Assembly: GCA_902362965.1 (NCBI GenBank)
Contig: CABIYQ010000006.1
Coordinates: forward strand, 124,001 to 188,000
DNA length: 64,000 bases
Source: Oscillospiraceae bacterium
GTDB taxonomy: Bacteria > Bacillota > Clostridia > Oscillospirales > Ruminococcaceae
Direction: 5' to 3'
Positions 26,790 to 36,203 of the stretch are shown here, piece by piece. The first letter of the stretch is position 1. Every line of letters starts with the position of its first letter. Position numbers and translations under genes: made by a program. The notes beneath the pieces are model-generated. The model was not told the origin of the DNA. It saw only the letters and a program-made list of their open reading frames with translations, and did no database searches.

Positions 26790-28175
26790 TTATTTAGATT
26801 TAATATATTCGTCAATGGATTTTGCAGCAGTTTTTCCGGCACCCATTGCCAGAATAACAGTTGCAGCACCAGTAACAGCATCACCGCCGGCGTAAACGCC
26901 TTCTTTAGTAGTAAGCATGTCTTCATTTACAACGAGACAGCCTCTTTTGTTTGCTTCAAGACCGTTTGTAGTTGTACGGATAAGAGGGTTAGGGGAAGTA
27001 CCGATCGACATAATAACAGTATCCACCTCAAGGTTATAATTTGAACCTTCAACAGGAACAGGACTTCTTCTGCCGCTTTCGTCAGGCTCGCCCAGTTCCA
27101 TTTTAATGCATTCCATTGCGCATACTCTTCCGTTTTCATCGCCGAAAATCTTTACAGGATTGTTGAGGTTTAAGAATTCAACGCCTTCTTCTTTAGCGTG
27201 GTGTACTTCTTCCTTTCTTGCAGGCATTTCCTCTTCGGAACGTCTGTAGACAATATAAACGTGTTCCGCACCCATTCTCAAAGCACTTCTTGCAGCGTCC
27301 ATAGCAACGTTTCCGCCGCCTACTACTGCTACAGCTTTTGATTTTATAACTGGAGTGTCATATTCGTCAAGATAACCTTTCATAAGGTTTATTCTTGTAA
27401 GGTACTCATTTGCCGAGCATACGCCGATGAGAGATTCGCCTTCAATACCCATAAATCTGGGAAGTCCTGCACCTGAGCCGATGAATACTGCTTCATAGCC
27501 CATGTCCATTATTTCGTCTACGGACAGTACCTTGCCGATGACCATATCCTGCATTATTTCAACGCCTAATTCTTTAAGCTTCTGGATTTCCTTCTGGACG
27601 ATATTTTTAGGAAGTCTGAATTCCGGAATACCGTACATAAGAACGCCGCCGGCAGTATGGAACGCTTCAAAAATAGTCACCTGATAACCAAGCTTTGCAA
27701 GATCGCCTGCACATGTCAGTCCGGCAGGACCTGCGCCTACGACAGCTACCTTATGACCGTTTGATTCAGGTTTTGCTGAAGTACTGTTTCCTTTTTTCAT
27801 CATATAATCGGCAACAAATCTTTCCAGACGTCCGATGGCAACCGGTTCGCCCTTGATGCCTCTTACGCATTTGCCTTCGCATTGATTTTCCTGAGGGCAT
27901 ACTCGTCCGCATACGGCAGGAAGGGAATTTGTAGATGTGATAACTTCGTATGCTTTTTCAAAATCTCCTTTTGCAACTTCAGCTATAAATTCAGGAATTC
28001 TAACTCCAACGGGGCATCCTGAAACGCATGGCTTATGCTTGCAGTTTAAGCAGCGTGAAGCCTCTTCCATTGCCATTTCTTTAGTATATCCAAGTGTTAC
28101 TTCTTCAAAGTTTCTTGCTCTGACTTTCGGATCCTGTTCAGGCATAGTAACTTTTTCTAATGCCATATTTGCCAT
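26790..28175 (-). CDS. gltA: NADPH-dependent glutamate synthase small subunit-like protein / NfnB
   Basis: A 461-residue flavoprotein. N-terminal cysteine clusters CLNCKHKPCVSGCP and CGRVCPQENQCEGKC (about 42-105) bind [4Fe-4S] centres. FAD-binding GAGPAGLTCAGDLAK (about 148) and NADPH-binding VVGGGNVAMDAARSA (about 289) follow. It is often named GltA, but no large GltB gene is present. Its neighbour is a PyrK-like FAD/[2Fe-2S] protein, the arrangement of NfnAB (SudAB), which transfers electrons between NADH, ferredoxin and NADPH. AGGAGG precedes the ATG. Confidence 0.92.
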   Translation of the reverse strand: MANMALEKVTMPEQDPKVRARNFEEVTLGYTKEMAMEEASRCLNCKHKPCVSGCPVGVRIPEFIAEVAKGDFEKAYEVITSTNSLPAVCGRVCPQENQCEGKCVRGIKGEPVAIGRLERFVADYMMKKGNSTSAKPESNGHKVAVVGAGPAGLTCAGDLAKLGYQVTIFEAFHTAGGVLMYGIPEFRLPKNIVQKEIQKLKELGVEIMQDMVIGKVLSVDEIMDMGYEAVFIGSGAGLPRFMGIEGESLIGVCSANEYLTRINLMKGYLDEYDTPVIKSKAVAVVGGGNVAMDAARSALRMGAEHVYIVYRRSEEEMPARKEEVHHAKEEGVEFLNLNNPVKIFGDENGRVCAMECIKMELGEPDESGRRSPVPVEGSNYNLEVDTVIMSIGTSPNPLIRTTTNGLEANKRGCLVVNEDMLTTKEGVYAGGDAVTGAATVILAMGAGKTAAKSIDEYIKSK

Positions 28176-28194
28176 TGTAACTTTTTCCTCCTGT

Positions 28195-29022
28195 TTATTT
28201 TATGTTGTTCATCATGCGGCAGTCATGTTCCTGCTCTCTGTATGTAGAATTTCTTTTCATAAGTTCATCGAAGTCGACTTGGTGACCGTCAAAGTCAGGA
28301 CCGTCAACGCATGCATATTTGATCTGTCCGCCGACAGTTACACGGCAGCCGCCGCACATTCCCGTACCGTCTATCATGATAGGATTTAAAGAAACTATAG
28401 TTTTGATATCATAAGGTTTTGTAACGGCGCAAACAAATTTCATCATCGGTACAGGACCTATTGCGATAACAGCGTCATATTTTTTTCCTGCTTCAATCTG
28501 TTCTTTCAAAGCGTCTGTTACGAAGCCTTTTTTTCCATAGCTGCCGTCGTCTGTACATATTATGAGTTCCTTGCACTTTTTACTGAATTCTTCTTCAAGA
28601 ATTACAATGTCACGGCTTCTGAATCCGGCAATAACGTCAACTTCAACGCCTTTTTCAAAAAGCTCCTTTGCCTGAGGATAAGCAATGGCACAGCCTACGC
28701 CTCCGCCGATTACGCAGACTTTCTTTGCATTTTCATCAATATGAGTAGGTATTCCCAGAGGACCTGCAACGTCAAGGAGTGCATCACCCTTGTTTAGTGC
28801 TGCAAGACGTTCGGTAGATTTTCCGACAATCTGAAAAATTATCGTAATTGTGCCGTTTTCACGGTCATAATCAGCAATTGTAAGAGGGACTCTTTCTCCT
28901 TGTTCGTCGATTCTGAATATAATAAACTGTCCGGCTTTAGCCTTCTTTGCTATAAAAGGAGCCTGAATGTCCATTAAAACAACAGAGGGATTAAGCACAC
29001 GCTTGTTAACTATTTTAAACAT
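28195..29022 (-). CDS. Sulfide/dihydroorotate dehydrogenase-like FAD/NAD-binding subunit, NfnA/SudA type
   Basis: A 275-residue ferredoxin-reductase-family protein: FAD domain with RVPLTIADYD (about 51-60), NAD-binding GGGVGCAIAYPQAK (about 106), and C-terminal [2Fe-2S] ligands in MCGGCRVTV and ACVDGPDFDGH. Together with the next gene it forms the NfnAB type pair. The frame opens at 29085, but GGGAGAG sits 7 bases before the ATG at 29022 and the family starts MFKIVNKR, so 29022 is used. This protein is a paralogue of the pyrK product at 43080. Confidence 0.92.
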   Translation of the reverse strand: MFKIVNKRVLNPSVVLMDIQAPFIAKKAKAGQFIIFRIDEQGERVPLTIADYDRENGTITIIFQIVGKSTERLAALNKGDALLDVAGPLGIPTHIDENAKKVCVIGGGVGCAIAYPQAKELFEKGVEVDVIAGFRSRDIVILEEEFSKKCKELIICTDDGSYGKKGFVTDALKEQIEAGKKYDAVIAIGPVPMMKFVCAVTKPYDIKTIVSLNPIMIDGTGMCGGCRVTVGGQIKYACVDGPDFDGHQVDFDELMKRNSTYREQEHDCRMMNNIK

Positions 29023-29120
29023 TATTATCTCTCCCATAAATAATTTTGTAAATTTCATTATAACATAATTAAAAAAGATTTTCAAGTATCAGTATAAATT
29101 ATAAAAAATATAATTGAATT

Positions 29121-29963
29121 TTATTTTTCAGTCATAAATTCCCGTTTTATCCATTCTACAGCAAGTTTAGTCCATTGTGCGCATTCTGTATTTATATGTC
29201 CTTCGTGCTTGGCAGTTGATTCGTCTGCCAGAGCCAGTCCGTGACCTCCGTATGGGAAGATGTGACACTCAAATGGTACTTTATATTGACTGAGCGCTTT
29301 AGTAAAGTTTATAGTATTTTCAACCGGTACGGTTTGATCGTCAGAACAGTGCCATATAAATGTTTTAGGAGTTTTGCCGCTGACCTGTTTTTCCAACGAA
29401 ACCAGTTCCAGCATTTTTTCCGAGGGATTTTTCCCCAGAATACTTTCAATTGAACCTTTATGACGGTATTTACCGCTTGTAATGACGGGATAGCATAATA
29501 TCATACCGTTTGGTTTGAACATTTCAGTACTGCCGATTATACTATGAAGATATTCGCTGTTCCATAAAGTTCCGAGACTGGCTGTAAGATGTCCTCCGGC
29601 AGAGAAGCCGCATAACAGTATTTTGTCAGGATCAATATCATATTTTTCGGCATTTTCTCTTACATATTTTACGGCGTAAGCAAGTTCAAGCAGAGCTGCA
29701 GGAAACGGACTGTTTATACTGTATCTGAGAATAAAGGCATTAATACCGTGGGAAGCAAATCTCATGGCAACAGGCAGTGTTTCTCTGTCCGAAAGATATT
29801 CATAACCGCCGCCCGGACAGATAATAACAGCCGGACGTTTTCTTATTCCGATTTCCGGCGAAAATTTTAATGTTACTGTTTCCAGTTCAGGATGAAAATT
29901 TTTCGGATTCAAACCGACTTTTTCATAAGGTATTTTTAAAGAAATTTTTTCCAAGCTATTCAT
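29121..29963 (-). CDS. Alpha/beta hydrolase, esterase of the xylan-esterase-like BD-FAE type
   Basis: A 280-residue protein without a signal peptide. The oxyanion loop is CPGGGYEYLSDRE (about 49), the nucleophile elbow GFSAGGHLTASL (Ser about 125), an Asp in HCSDDQTVP (about 211) and the His in GGHGLAL (about 246). These match cytosolic acetyl-/feruloyl-esterase-like enzymes active on carbohydrate esters. The substrate is not shown by sequence. It stands alone between divergent units, with TTG-free spacing of about 98 bases to the NfnA gene. Confidence 0.88.
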   Translation of the reverse strand: MNSLEKISLKIPYEKVGLNPKNFHPELETVTLKFSPEIGIRKRPAVIICPGGGYEYLSDRETLPVAMRFASHGINAFILRYSINSPFPAALLELAYAVKYVRENAEKYDIDPDKILLCGFSAGGHLTASLGTLWNSEYLHSIIGSTEMFKPNGMILCYPVITSGKYRHKGSIESILGKNPSEKMLELVSLEKQVSGKTPKTFIWHCSDDQTVPVENTINFTKALSQYKVPFECHIFPYGGHGLALADESTAKHEGHINTECAQWTKLAVEWIKREFMTEK

Positions 29964-30114
29964 TCCTTTGTGTTTTTATTTATATTATAACATTGCTTTT
30001 TGATATGTCAATATAAATTTAGTGAAAAAACAGAGTGATATTTTTAAAAATTTATGTTATAATAAAAAAGAATTTATTGTAAAATGAAAGAATATTAATA
30101 GAATGGAGATAAAA

Positions 30115-30774
30115 ATGAGAATAAGATGTAAACCATGGGCAAAGCCCGAACTGGAAGCCTGCGGATTTTGTATAAATGAACCGGAAACATTAAAGGGTAA
30201 ATGGCGCTGTGAATTTAAAAATGACGCTCCCTTATATCTGGAGCTTGGCTGCGGCAAAGGCGGATTTATTTCACAGGCGGCGCCGTCAAATCTGGATATA
30301 AATTATATAGCGGTCGATATAAAAAATGAAATGCTCGTCCTTGCAAAGAGAAAGCTTGAAGACGCTTATAAAGAAAAAAATATACAAATGGATAATGTAA
30401 GGATTTTTATAAAGAATATAGAACAAATTGATAATGTGTTTGACGAAGCGGATTGTGTTGACAGGATATATATAAATTTCTGCAATCCTTGGCCTAAGAC
30501 TAAGCATAAAAAAAGACGTCTAACTCATTTCAGACAGCTTGAGAAATACAAGACATTTTTAAACGGTGAAATCTGGTTTAAAACTGATGACGACGGGCTT
30601 TTTAATGAATCGTTTGACTATTTTGAACAAGCTGGATTTGAAATAAAATTTAAAACCTGCGACCTGCATAACAGTGAATATGCTGATAGGAATTACATAA
30701 CAGAACATGAAAAAATGTTTACAGATGAGGGTAAAAAAATAAAATTTCTTATAGCTAATCCGAAGAAAATATAA
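30115..30774 (+). CDS. trmB: tRNA (guanine-46-N7)-methyltransferase TrmB
   Basis: A 219-residue SAM enzyme. Motif [11 protein letters not shown] lies near residue 44, and the family's [21 protein letters not shown] around 120 with conserved NPWPK and HxKRR residues is present. It forms m7G46 in tRNA. The frame also opens at 30103, but that ATG contains the GGAG ribosome site that serves the ATG at 30115. The GH59-like gene starts 18 bases after. Confidence 0.95.
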   Translation: MRIRCKPWAKPELEACGFCINEPETLKGKWRCEFKNDAPLYLELGCGKGGFISQAAPSNLDINYIAVDIKNEMLVLAKRKLEDAYKEKNIQMDNVRIFIKNIEQIDNVFDEADCVDRIYINFCNPWPKTKHKKRRLTHFRQLEKYKTFLNGEIWFKTDDDGLFNESFDYFEQAGFEIKFKTCDLHNSEYADRNYITEHEKMFTDEGKKIKFLIANPKKI

Positions 30775-30792
30775 ATTAAATTGGAGAAAAAT

Positions 30793-33219
30793 ATGAATAA
30801 TTTATATAAAGAAATAGTTATAGACGGCGGCATGATAAGTCATTCGTTTGGACGCTTTCGGGGTCTGGGTGCTGTTTTGGACGGTAAATCTTCTCGTATT
30901 CTGGAAGATTACAAGTTTAAAAATCAAAAGTCGTATCAGGAAATAATAGAACTTCTTTTCAGAAAAAAATACGGTGCGGCGCTGTCACATATAAAAATTG
31001 AATGTGATTTAAGTGATATTTCATCAGATAGTAACTGTTACCGACACTTTGGTTTTGAAATTGCTTCTGACGCTCTGAATATAAATTCAGATATTTCAAT
31101 AGAACTGTTTTTTACTGATAACGGTATAATTGATTATACAGAAAAATACAGTATTTATAAAAATATTCTTAATACGGTATATCAAAACTATAGTATAAAA
31201 GCGGACTATGTCAGCGTCGGCAATGGTTCAGATTCCGGATGGATAGAATATCTCAGCGGCAGATTAAAAAATGACAAAACATCAAAATATGATTTCAGCA
31301 GTATAAAAATTGCCGTATCCGACAGCTTTTCGGACGAAATGGCTGTAAACGAAAATCTTAGAAAATCTGCTGATATAATATTCGGCGGAAATGTGTTGAG
31401 CGACAGTACAATCATGCTTAATAAAAAATTTCAGAAAGAAATTTGGAACTCAGAAGGAGCTGCTCCATGTTGCATTTCGAAATATGCGGTTAATGCTGAC
31501 GGCAGCGGTATTAGCGGTGAAAATTCATTGATTGAAGTAACGGGCAGAATTAACGGAATTTTTAATGCAGGCAGTACAATATATGAATATAAATCTGTTT
31601 TATCTGTGTGTGAAGGTGAAAATCCGTGGGGAAGGATTATCAGCGCTGACAAACCGTGGTCGGGATATTTCAGTATCGGCTGCGGCTTGTGGGGTGCGGC
31701 ACACTTTACTCATTTTGCAGAGAAAAACTGGAAGGTTATATCTTCCGGAAACGGAGAAGAAGCAGGAGATTATTCGGTCTTTGTTTCAGAAAAGGGAGAT
31801 TATTCCGCAGTATTTGCAAATAATTCGGATAAACCGAAGAAATACAGTATTTGCGTCAGAAACATTGAAAAAGCGGACGCTTTTATTCACTGTGTTGAGA
31901 CAAAAGGACCGGAAAGCTGTGACAATTATTCTGTAAATTGGTTCAGATTAGTGGATAAGATTATTCCGGTGAAAAAGAATTACGGCTTTGTCTACACTCT
32001 TGAAGTAAAGCCTTTTTCAATTATGACTTGTACAACGCTTTCAGTGGAGCATGTAAACGGAATTTATACAGTCAGAAAGCCTGAATGTGAAAATACAGTT
32101 TTGAATCTGCCTTATTTCGACAGTTTTAATTATGGAGATGAATTGCTGAAATCAAGGAAAAATATACCTCTTTATACTTTGGATTTATGCGGTAGGTTTG
32201 AAATATTGTCTGACGGGGAAGAAAATACTCTTATTCAGATCGCTGAGCCTGATGATAACAGAGATAAAATATTTCCTGTTACGGTACTTGGTGATGATTC
32301 ATGGTCTGATTATTCGGTAAAAATTGAGGTTAAGCTCTCAGACGAAGATATTTTAAACTATGCGGGAGCAGGCTTGAGGTATCAAATGTCAGGCGATACT
32401 GCGGAATGCGGATATCAGCTCAGAATTTATTCCGACAGCCGCTGGCAGCTCAGATACATGGATAATATCCTTGAAGAAGGTATGGCGGATAATATTATCC
32501 CAAATGAGTGGAACAGTATAAAGATATCTGCCTGCGGAAGAAGAATAAAGTGTTGTATTAACAAAGTACTTGTCTGCGAGCATGTTGTTTCAGCTCCTTT
32601 TGTACTTTCCGGAAAAGTAAGTATATGCAGCGGATACAGCCGTAATATGTTCAGAAACCTTGTTATAAATCCTGTTTTGGGAGCGTTTGAATACAGTATT
32701 ATGCATGATTGCTTAAACGGTGAATTCGTGTATTCCGGCAGCTGGGTGAAGAACAGTATGGACAGTTGTGAATTTAACAACAGAACCAGCGTCAGTACCG
32801 AAACGCCGAATTCATATTTTGAATTTGATTTTATTGGTGAAAGTGTAGCGTTCGCAGGCAAAGCAGAAAATCTTAGACTTAAAATAGAAATAGACGATAA
32901 AATTATGGCGGCGGGTATCTTTATAGGTAACTGCGGAGAAAAGGAGATTTTTTACAGTAGGAGCAATATGGAAAATACCAGTCATAAACTAAAGCTTATC
33001 GTGCTTTCCGGCAGGCTAGAATTTAACAATGCGCAGACCTTTATATCCGGTCATCATATATTGCCTAAAACTTTAATTAACGGTTCAAGCATAAAAAAAG
33101 CTGAGAACGGAAAAACATTAAAAAAGAGCACTCTTTTGATGGGGGCCGGTCTGGCTGCGGCAGGAACGGGTCTGATTCTGTTAAGAAAAGCGCTGAAAAA
33201 AGGAAAAAACAAAAAATAA
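30793..33219 (+). CDS. GH59 galactocerebrosidase-like protein, putative acid/base residue missing
   Basis: An 808-residue protein similar along its length to galactocerebrosidase. FRGLGAVLDG and FRKKYGAALSHIKIE match the first barrel strands, IWNSEG (Glu221) the nucleophile, PWSGYFSIGCGLWGAAHFT the barrel end, and GDDSWSDYSVKIEV the lectin-like domain. The acid/base WNE motif appears as GNG at about 143-145. No signal peptide is seen. A C-terminal hydrophobic helix with Lys-rich end (STLLMGAGLAAAGTG, then LILLRK and KKGKNKK) could anchor it, with the bulk in the cytoplasm. The ATG at 30793 follows GGAG by 6 bases. If the acid/base is really gone, it may be a binding protein or use another residue. 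Confidence 0.78.
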   Translation: MNNLYKEIVIDGGMISHSFGRFRGLGAVLDGKSSRILEDYKFKNQKSYQEIIELLFRKKYGAALSHIKIECDLSDISSDSNCYRHFGFEIASDALNINSDISIELFFTDNGIIDYTEKYSIYKNILNTVYQNYSIKADYVSVGNGSDSGWIEYLSGRLKNDKTSKYDFSSIKIAVSDSFSDEMAVNENLRKSADIIFGGNVLSDSTIMLNKKFQKEIWNSEGAAPCCISKYAVNADGSGISGENSLIEVTGRINGIFNAGSTIYEYKSVLSVCEGENPWGRIISADKPWSGYFSIGCGLWGAAHFTHFAEKNWKVISSGNGEEAGDYSVFVSEKGDYSAVFANNSDKPKKYSICVRNIEKADAFIHCVETKGPESCDNYSVNWFRLVDKIIPVKKNYGFVYTLEVKPFSIMTCTTLSVEHVNGIYTVRKPECENTVLNLPYFDSFNYGDELLKSRKNIPLYTLDLCGRFEILSDGEENTLIQIAEPDDNRDKIFPVTVLGDDSWSDYSVKIEVKLSDEDILNYAGAGLRYQMSGDTAECGYQLRIYSDSRWQLRYMDNILEEGMADNIIPNEWNSIKISACGRRIKCCINKVLVCEHVVSAPFVLSGKVSICSGYSRNMFRNLVINPVLGAFEYSIMHDCLNGEFVYSGSWVKNSMDSCEFNNRTSVSTETPNSYFEFDFIGESVAFAGKAENLRLKIEIDDKIMAAGIFIGNCGEKEIFYSRSNMENTSHKLKLIVLSGRLEFNNAQTFISGHHILPKTLINGSSIKKAENGKTLKKSTLLMGAGLAAAGTGLILLRKALKKGKNKK

Positions 33220-33239
33220 GACATATTTCTTTAAAAAAC

Positions 33240-33268
33240 TGGACAAACGACTCGATATATGTTATAAT
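33240..33268 (+). promoter_or_regulatory. Promoter of the pyr operon
   Basis: TGGACA at 33240-33245 and TATAAT at 33263-33268, 17-base spacing. It precedes the PyrR attenuator. Confidence 0.82.
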
Positions 33269-33284
33269 AATATCCGGTAATCCT

Positions 33285-33390
33285 TTAAGTTGATCCCGTG
33301 AGGTTGACAAGGTGTGCGTAATTAGGTAAAGTATATTTGTATAAGTATATTGTCACGCTTATCTGTCATGGGACGGATAAGCGTTTTTTA
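33285..33390 (+). promoter_or_regulatory. PyrR-dependent pyrimidine attenuator (binding loop plus terminator)
   Basis: The RNA segment at 33292-33312 reads GATCCCGTGAGGTTGACAAG-G, close to the PyrR-binding consensus ARUCCNGNGAGGYU-NACAAGG. A terminator follows at 33355-33390: ACGCTTATCTGTC pairs with GGACGGATAAGCGT and is followed by six T. GACAAGG..GCGT just after the loop can pair with ACGCTTATCTGTC as a competing antiterminator. UMP-bound PyrR would stabilise its hairpin and favour termination. It lies directly upstream of pyrR, so the whole operon including pyrR is self-regulated. Confidence 0.88.
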
Positions 33391-33406
33391 TATGTGAGGT
33401 GGTCGT

Positions 33407-33952
33407 TTGAAAAGAAAAACCGTTATTATGGATGAAAACAATATGAAGCGTGCTGTAGCGAGAATTACTTATGAAATTTTGGAACGTAATAAGGGTACGG
33501 ACGATTTGTGCGTTGTGGGTATATTTTCAAGAGGAGTTGCACTTGCTCAGCGGATTGCGTCTAAAATATATGAATTGGAACATGAAAAGATACCATGCGG
33601 CGCTTTGGATATTACAGCGTATAGAGACGACAGAAAACCGGCTGATACTTTTGACAGAACCAAAATTGACTTTGATGTAAAAAACAAAAATGTTGTAATA
33701 GTAGATGACGTTTTTTATACCGGAAGGAGCACCCGTGCCGCAATAGATGCACTGATAGAAAGGGGCAGACCTAAATCAATTCAGCTTGCCGTTCTCGTGG
33801 ACAGAGGACACAGAGAGCTTCCGATCAGACCGGATTATGTAGGAAAAAATCTGCCTACCTCACGGGAAGAAAGCGTAAAGGTATCGGTAAATGAAATCGA
33901 CGGTTCTGACTGTGTCGTGATATTTTCCGTACAGGAAGGAGATATAAAATGA
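33407..33952 (+). CDS. pyrR: Bifunctional pyr operon regulator / uracil phosphoribosyltransferase PyrR
   Basis: A 181-residue protein with the PRPP loop [17 protein letters not shown] (about 97-113) and RNA-binding basic residues. It binds the leader RNA above and can also make UMP from uracil and PRPP. The start is TTG with GAGGTGG about 5 bases upstream. The pyrC start overlaps its stop (ATGA). Confidence 0.96.
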   Translation: MKRKTVIMDENNMKRAVARITYEILERNKGTDDLCVVGIFSRGVALAQRIASKIYELEHEKIPCGALDITAYRDDRKPADTFDRTKIDFDVKNKNVVIVDDVFYTGRSTRAAIDALIERGRPKSIQLAVLVDRGHRELPIRPDYVGKNLPTSREESVKVSVNEIDGSDCVVIFSVQEGDIK

Positions 33953-35217
33953 GTTCGCTGCTTCTTAAAAATGTACATGCTGTTGATATAGGAACAGATA
34001 AAGTCTGCGATATTTTTATCTCAGATGGAATCATACGTAAAATTGGTGAAAGTATTTTCTGTGATTGTGATAAGGAAATTGATTGCAGCGGTCTGACAGC
34101 AATGCCGGCGCTTTTTGATATGCATGTTCACTTCAGAGATCCGGGACTGACTTATAAAGAGGATATTGTAACAGGCTGTAATGCTGCTCTTGCCGGAGGT
34201 TTTACAGGAGTGGCTTGTATGCCTAATACAAAGCCTGTTGTTGACAGTGCGCAGACGGTAGACTATATTATTAATAAATCGAAAAATTCCGGAGTGAGCG
34301 TTTATCCGGTGGGATGTATCACTGCCGGACTTAAAGGCGAAGAGCTTTGCGATTATAAAATGCTGAAAGCGGCGGGAGCAGTTGCAGTTTCTGATGACGG
34401 TCGTCCGGTTGAAAGTCAGACAATGCTTCGAAACGGCATGATAGCCGCAGAAGACGCCGGATTGCTTACAATATCCCATTGTGAAGATCTGAAGATTATA
34501 GGTAAGGGAATTATCAATAAAGGTAAAATTTCCGAGGCACTGGGAGTCGAAGGAATGGATAGAAGTTCTGAAGATTCAATTACCGCAAGGGAAATCATGA
34601 CGGCAGCAAGTACAGGGTGCAGAATTCACATTGCTCATGTAAGTACCAAAGGCAGTGTTGATATTATCAGAAATGCTAAGAAACAGGGAATTAAGGTTAC
34701 ATGTGAAACCTGTCCTCATTATGTTATGCTGACCGATGAAAAACTTCTTTCAAGGGACGCTGATTACAGAATGAATCCTCCGCTTCGTGAGGAAGAGGAC
34801 AGACTGGCGATTATAGAGGGTATATGTGACGGTACGATCGACTGTATTGTAACGGACCACGCTCCTCATTCTCCGGAAGAAAAATCTGATTTTCTTAAAG
34901 CTCCAAATGGTATTGTGGGACTTGAAACTTCTCTTGCGGCAACACTTACGGGTCTTTATCATACGGGAAAAATCAATCTTGAAAAGCTGATCGGTTTAAT
35001 GTCGGTAAAACCTCGTAAAATTCTTGGACTGCCCATTGAAACAATAACAGTCGGAGCAAAGGCAAATATTGTCCTTGCTGATCTGGACAAGGAATGGACT
35101 GTTGATCCCGAAAAATTTAAATCAAAGGGAAGAAATACTGCATTTAAAGGTATGACGCTAAAAGGTAAGCCGGTTGGTACTATTTCAAACGGAGAAATTA
35201 AATATTTTGAAAAATAA
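33949..35217 (+). CDS. pyrC: Dihydroorotase
   Basis: A 422-residue zinc amidohydrolase that cyclises carbamoyl-aspartate to dihydroorotate. Metal ligands are seen in [10 protein letters not shown] (about 57-66), ISHCED, IAHVST and DHAPHS. It is the class I (multifunctional-like) form. The ATG overlaps the pyrR stop by 4 bases, with AAGGAGA 8 bases upstream. The gene order then continues with pyrF and carAB; pyrB is not in the window. Confidence 0.96.
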   Translation: MSSLLLKNVHAVDIGTDKVCDIFISDGIIRKIGESIFCDCDKEIDCSGLTAMPALFDMHVHFRDPGLTYKEDIVTGCNAALAGGFTGVACMPNTKPVVDSAQTVDYIINKSKNSGVSVYPVGCITAGLKGEELCDYKMLKAAGAVAVSDDGRPVESQTMLRNGMIAAEDAGLLTISHCEDLKIIGKGIINKGKISEALGVEGMDRSSEDSITAREIMTAASTGCRIHIAHVSTKGSVDIIRNAKKQGIKVTCETCPHYVMLTDEKLLSRDADYRMNPPLREEEDRLAIIEGICDGTIDCIVTDHAPHSPEEKSDFLKAPNGIVGLETSLAATLTGLYHTGKINLEKLIGLMSVKPRKILGLPIETITVGAKANIVLADLDKEWTVDPEKFKSKGRNTAFKGMTLKGKPVGTISNGEIKYFEK

Positions 35218-35237
35218 AATATAAAGGAGTACTGCAA

Positions 35238-36164
35238 ATGTCATTTGACAGACTGATAGCAAAAATAATTGAGACAAAAAATCCTACTGTTGTAGGACTT
35301 GATCCTAAGCTTGACTATGTTCCTGAATATATTAAAAATAAGTATTTTGAAGAGGACGGGTTTACCCTTAAAGCTGCGGCCAAGGCTATATTTAAATTTA
35401 ATCAGAAAATCATTGATGAGATATGTGATATTGTTCCGGCAATTAAGCCGCAGGCGGCTTACTATGAAATGTACGGTCACTATGGAATAAAAACACTTGA
35501 AAAAACAATCCGTTATGCAAAGCTGAAGGGTATGTTTGTTATAACAGACGGCAAGCGAAATGATATCGGTGCTACTATGGAGGCTTATACTGCCGCTCAT
35601 CTGGGCAGTGTGAAAATAAGTGACACAGAATGTGAACCTTTCGGTGCGGATGCACTGACAGTTAACGGATATCTTGGTTCGGACGGTATTAATCCTTTGT
35701 TGGAGGTTTGCAAAGAAAAAGACAGGGGCATATTTGTTCTTGTAAAGACTTCTAATAAGTCCAGCGGTGAGCTTCAGGACAAGCTTATTGACGGTATTCC
35801 AGTTTATGCTGTTATGGGCGATATGTGCGAGAAGTGGGGAAGCGAACAAATAGGTGAATACGGCTATTCCTCAGTCGGTGCAGTTGTGGGTGCTACTTAT
35901 CCGGAACAGCTTTCCGAACTGCGAAAAAGGCTTCCTCATACAATGTTTCTGGTACCTGGTTACGGCGCTCAGGGCGGCGGTGCTCAGGGAATAGCAGGTG
36001 CATTTGATGAAAACGGTCTGGGAGCAATTGTAAATTCTTCAAGAGCAGTTATGTGTGCATATAAAAATGAAGAAAACTGTTCGGAACAGGATTTTGCAAA
36101 GGCTGCGAGAAGAGAAGCGATCAGAATGAGAGAGGATATTACTTCTTATATAAATCTGAAATAA
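35238..36164 (+). CDS. pyrF: Orotidine 5'-phosphate decarboxylase
   Basis: A 308-residue enzyme of the longer type 2 OMP decarboxylase group, making UMP from OMP. It has VGLDPKLDYVP (about 19), KPQAAYYE, the catalytic DGKRNDIG (about 110-117), and PGYGAQGGGAQG near the phosphate site. AAAGGAG lies 9 bases before the ATG. It is between pyrC and carA in the operon. Confidence 0.95.
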   Translation: MSFDRLIAKIIETKNPTVVGLDPKLDYVPEYIKNKYFEEDGFTLKAAAKAIFKFNQKIIDEICDIVPAIKPQAAYYEMYGHYGIKTLEKTIRYAKLKGMFVITDGKRNDIGATMEAYTAAHLGSVKISDTECEPFGADALTVNGYLGSDGINPLLEVCKEKDRGIFVLVKTSNKSSGELQDKLIDGIPVYAVMGDMCEKWGSEQIGEYGYSSVGAVVGATYPEQLSELRKRLPHTMFLVPGYGAQGGGAQGIAGAFDENGLGAIVNSSRAVMCAYKNEENCSEQDFAKAARREAIRMREDITSYINLK

Positions 36165-36203
36165 TGGATATAAATAAATTTTATCGGTGAAAGGAATGAT
36201 TAG

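Noticed and set aside
26790..29022. Glutamate synthase (GOGAT) operon
   Set aside because: The large subunit gltB is absent and the neighbour is a PyrK-like flavoprotein, so an NfnAB-type pair fits better.
35241..35849. 202-residue antisense frame in pyrF
   Set aside because: Shadow of pyrF; starts and ends inside it with no promoter.
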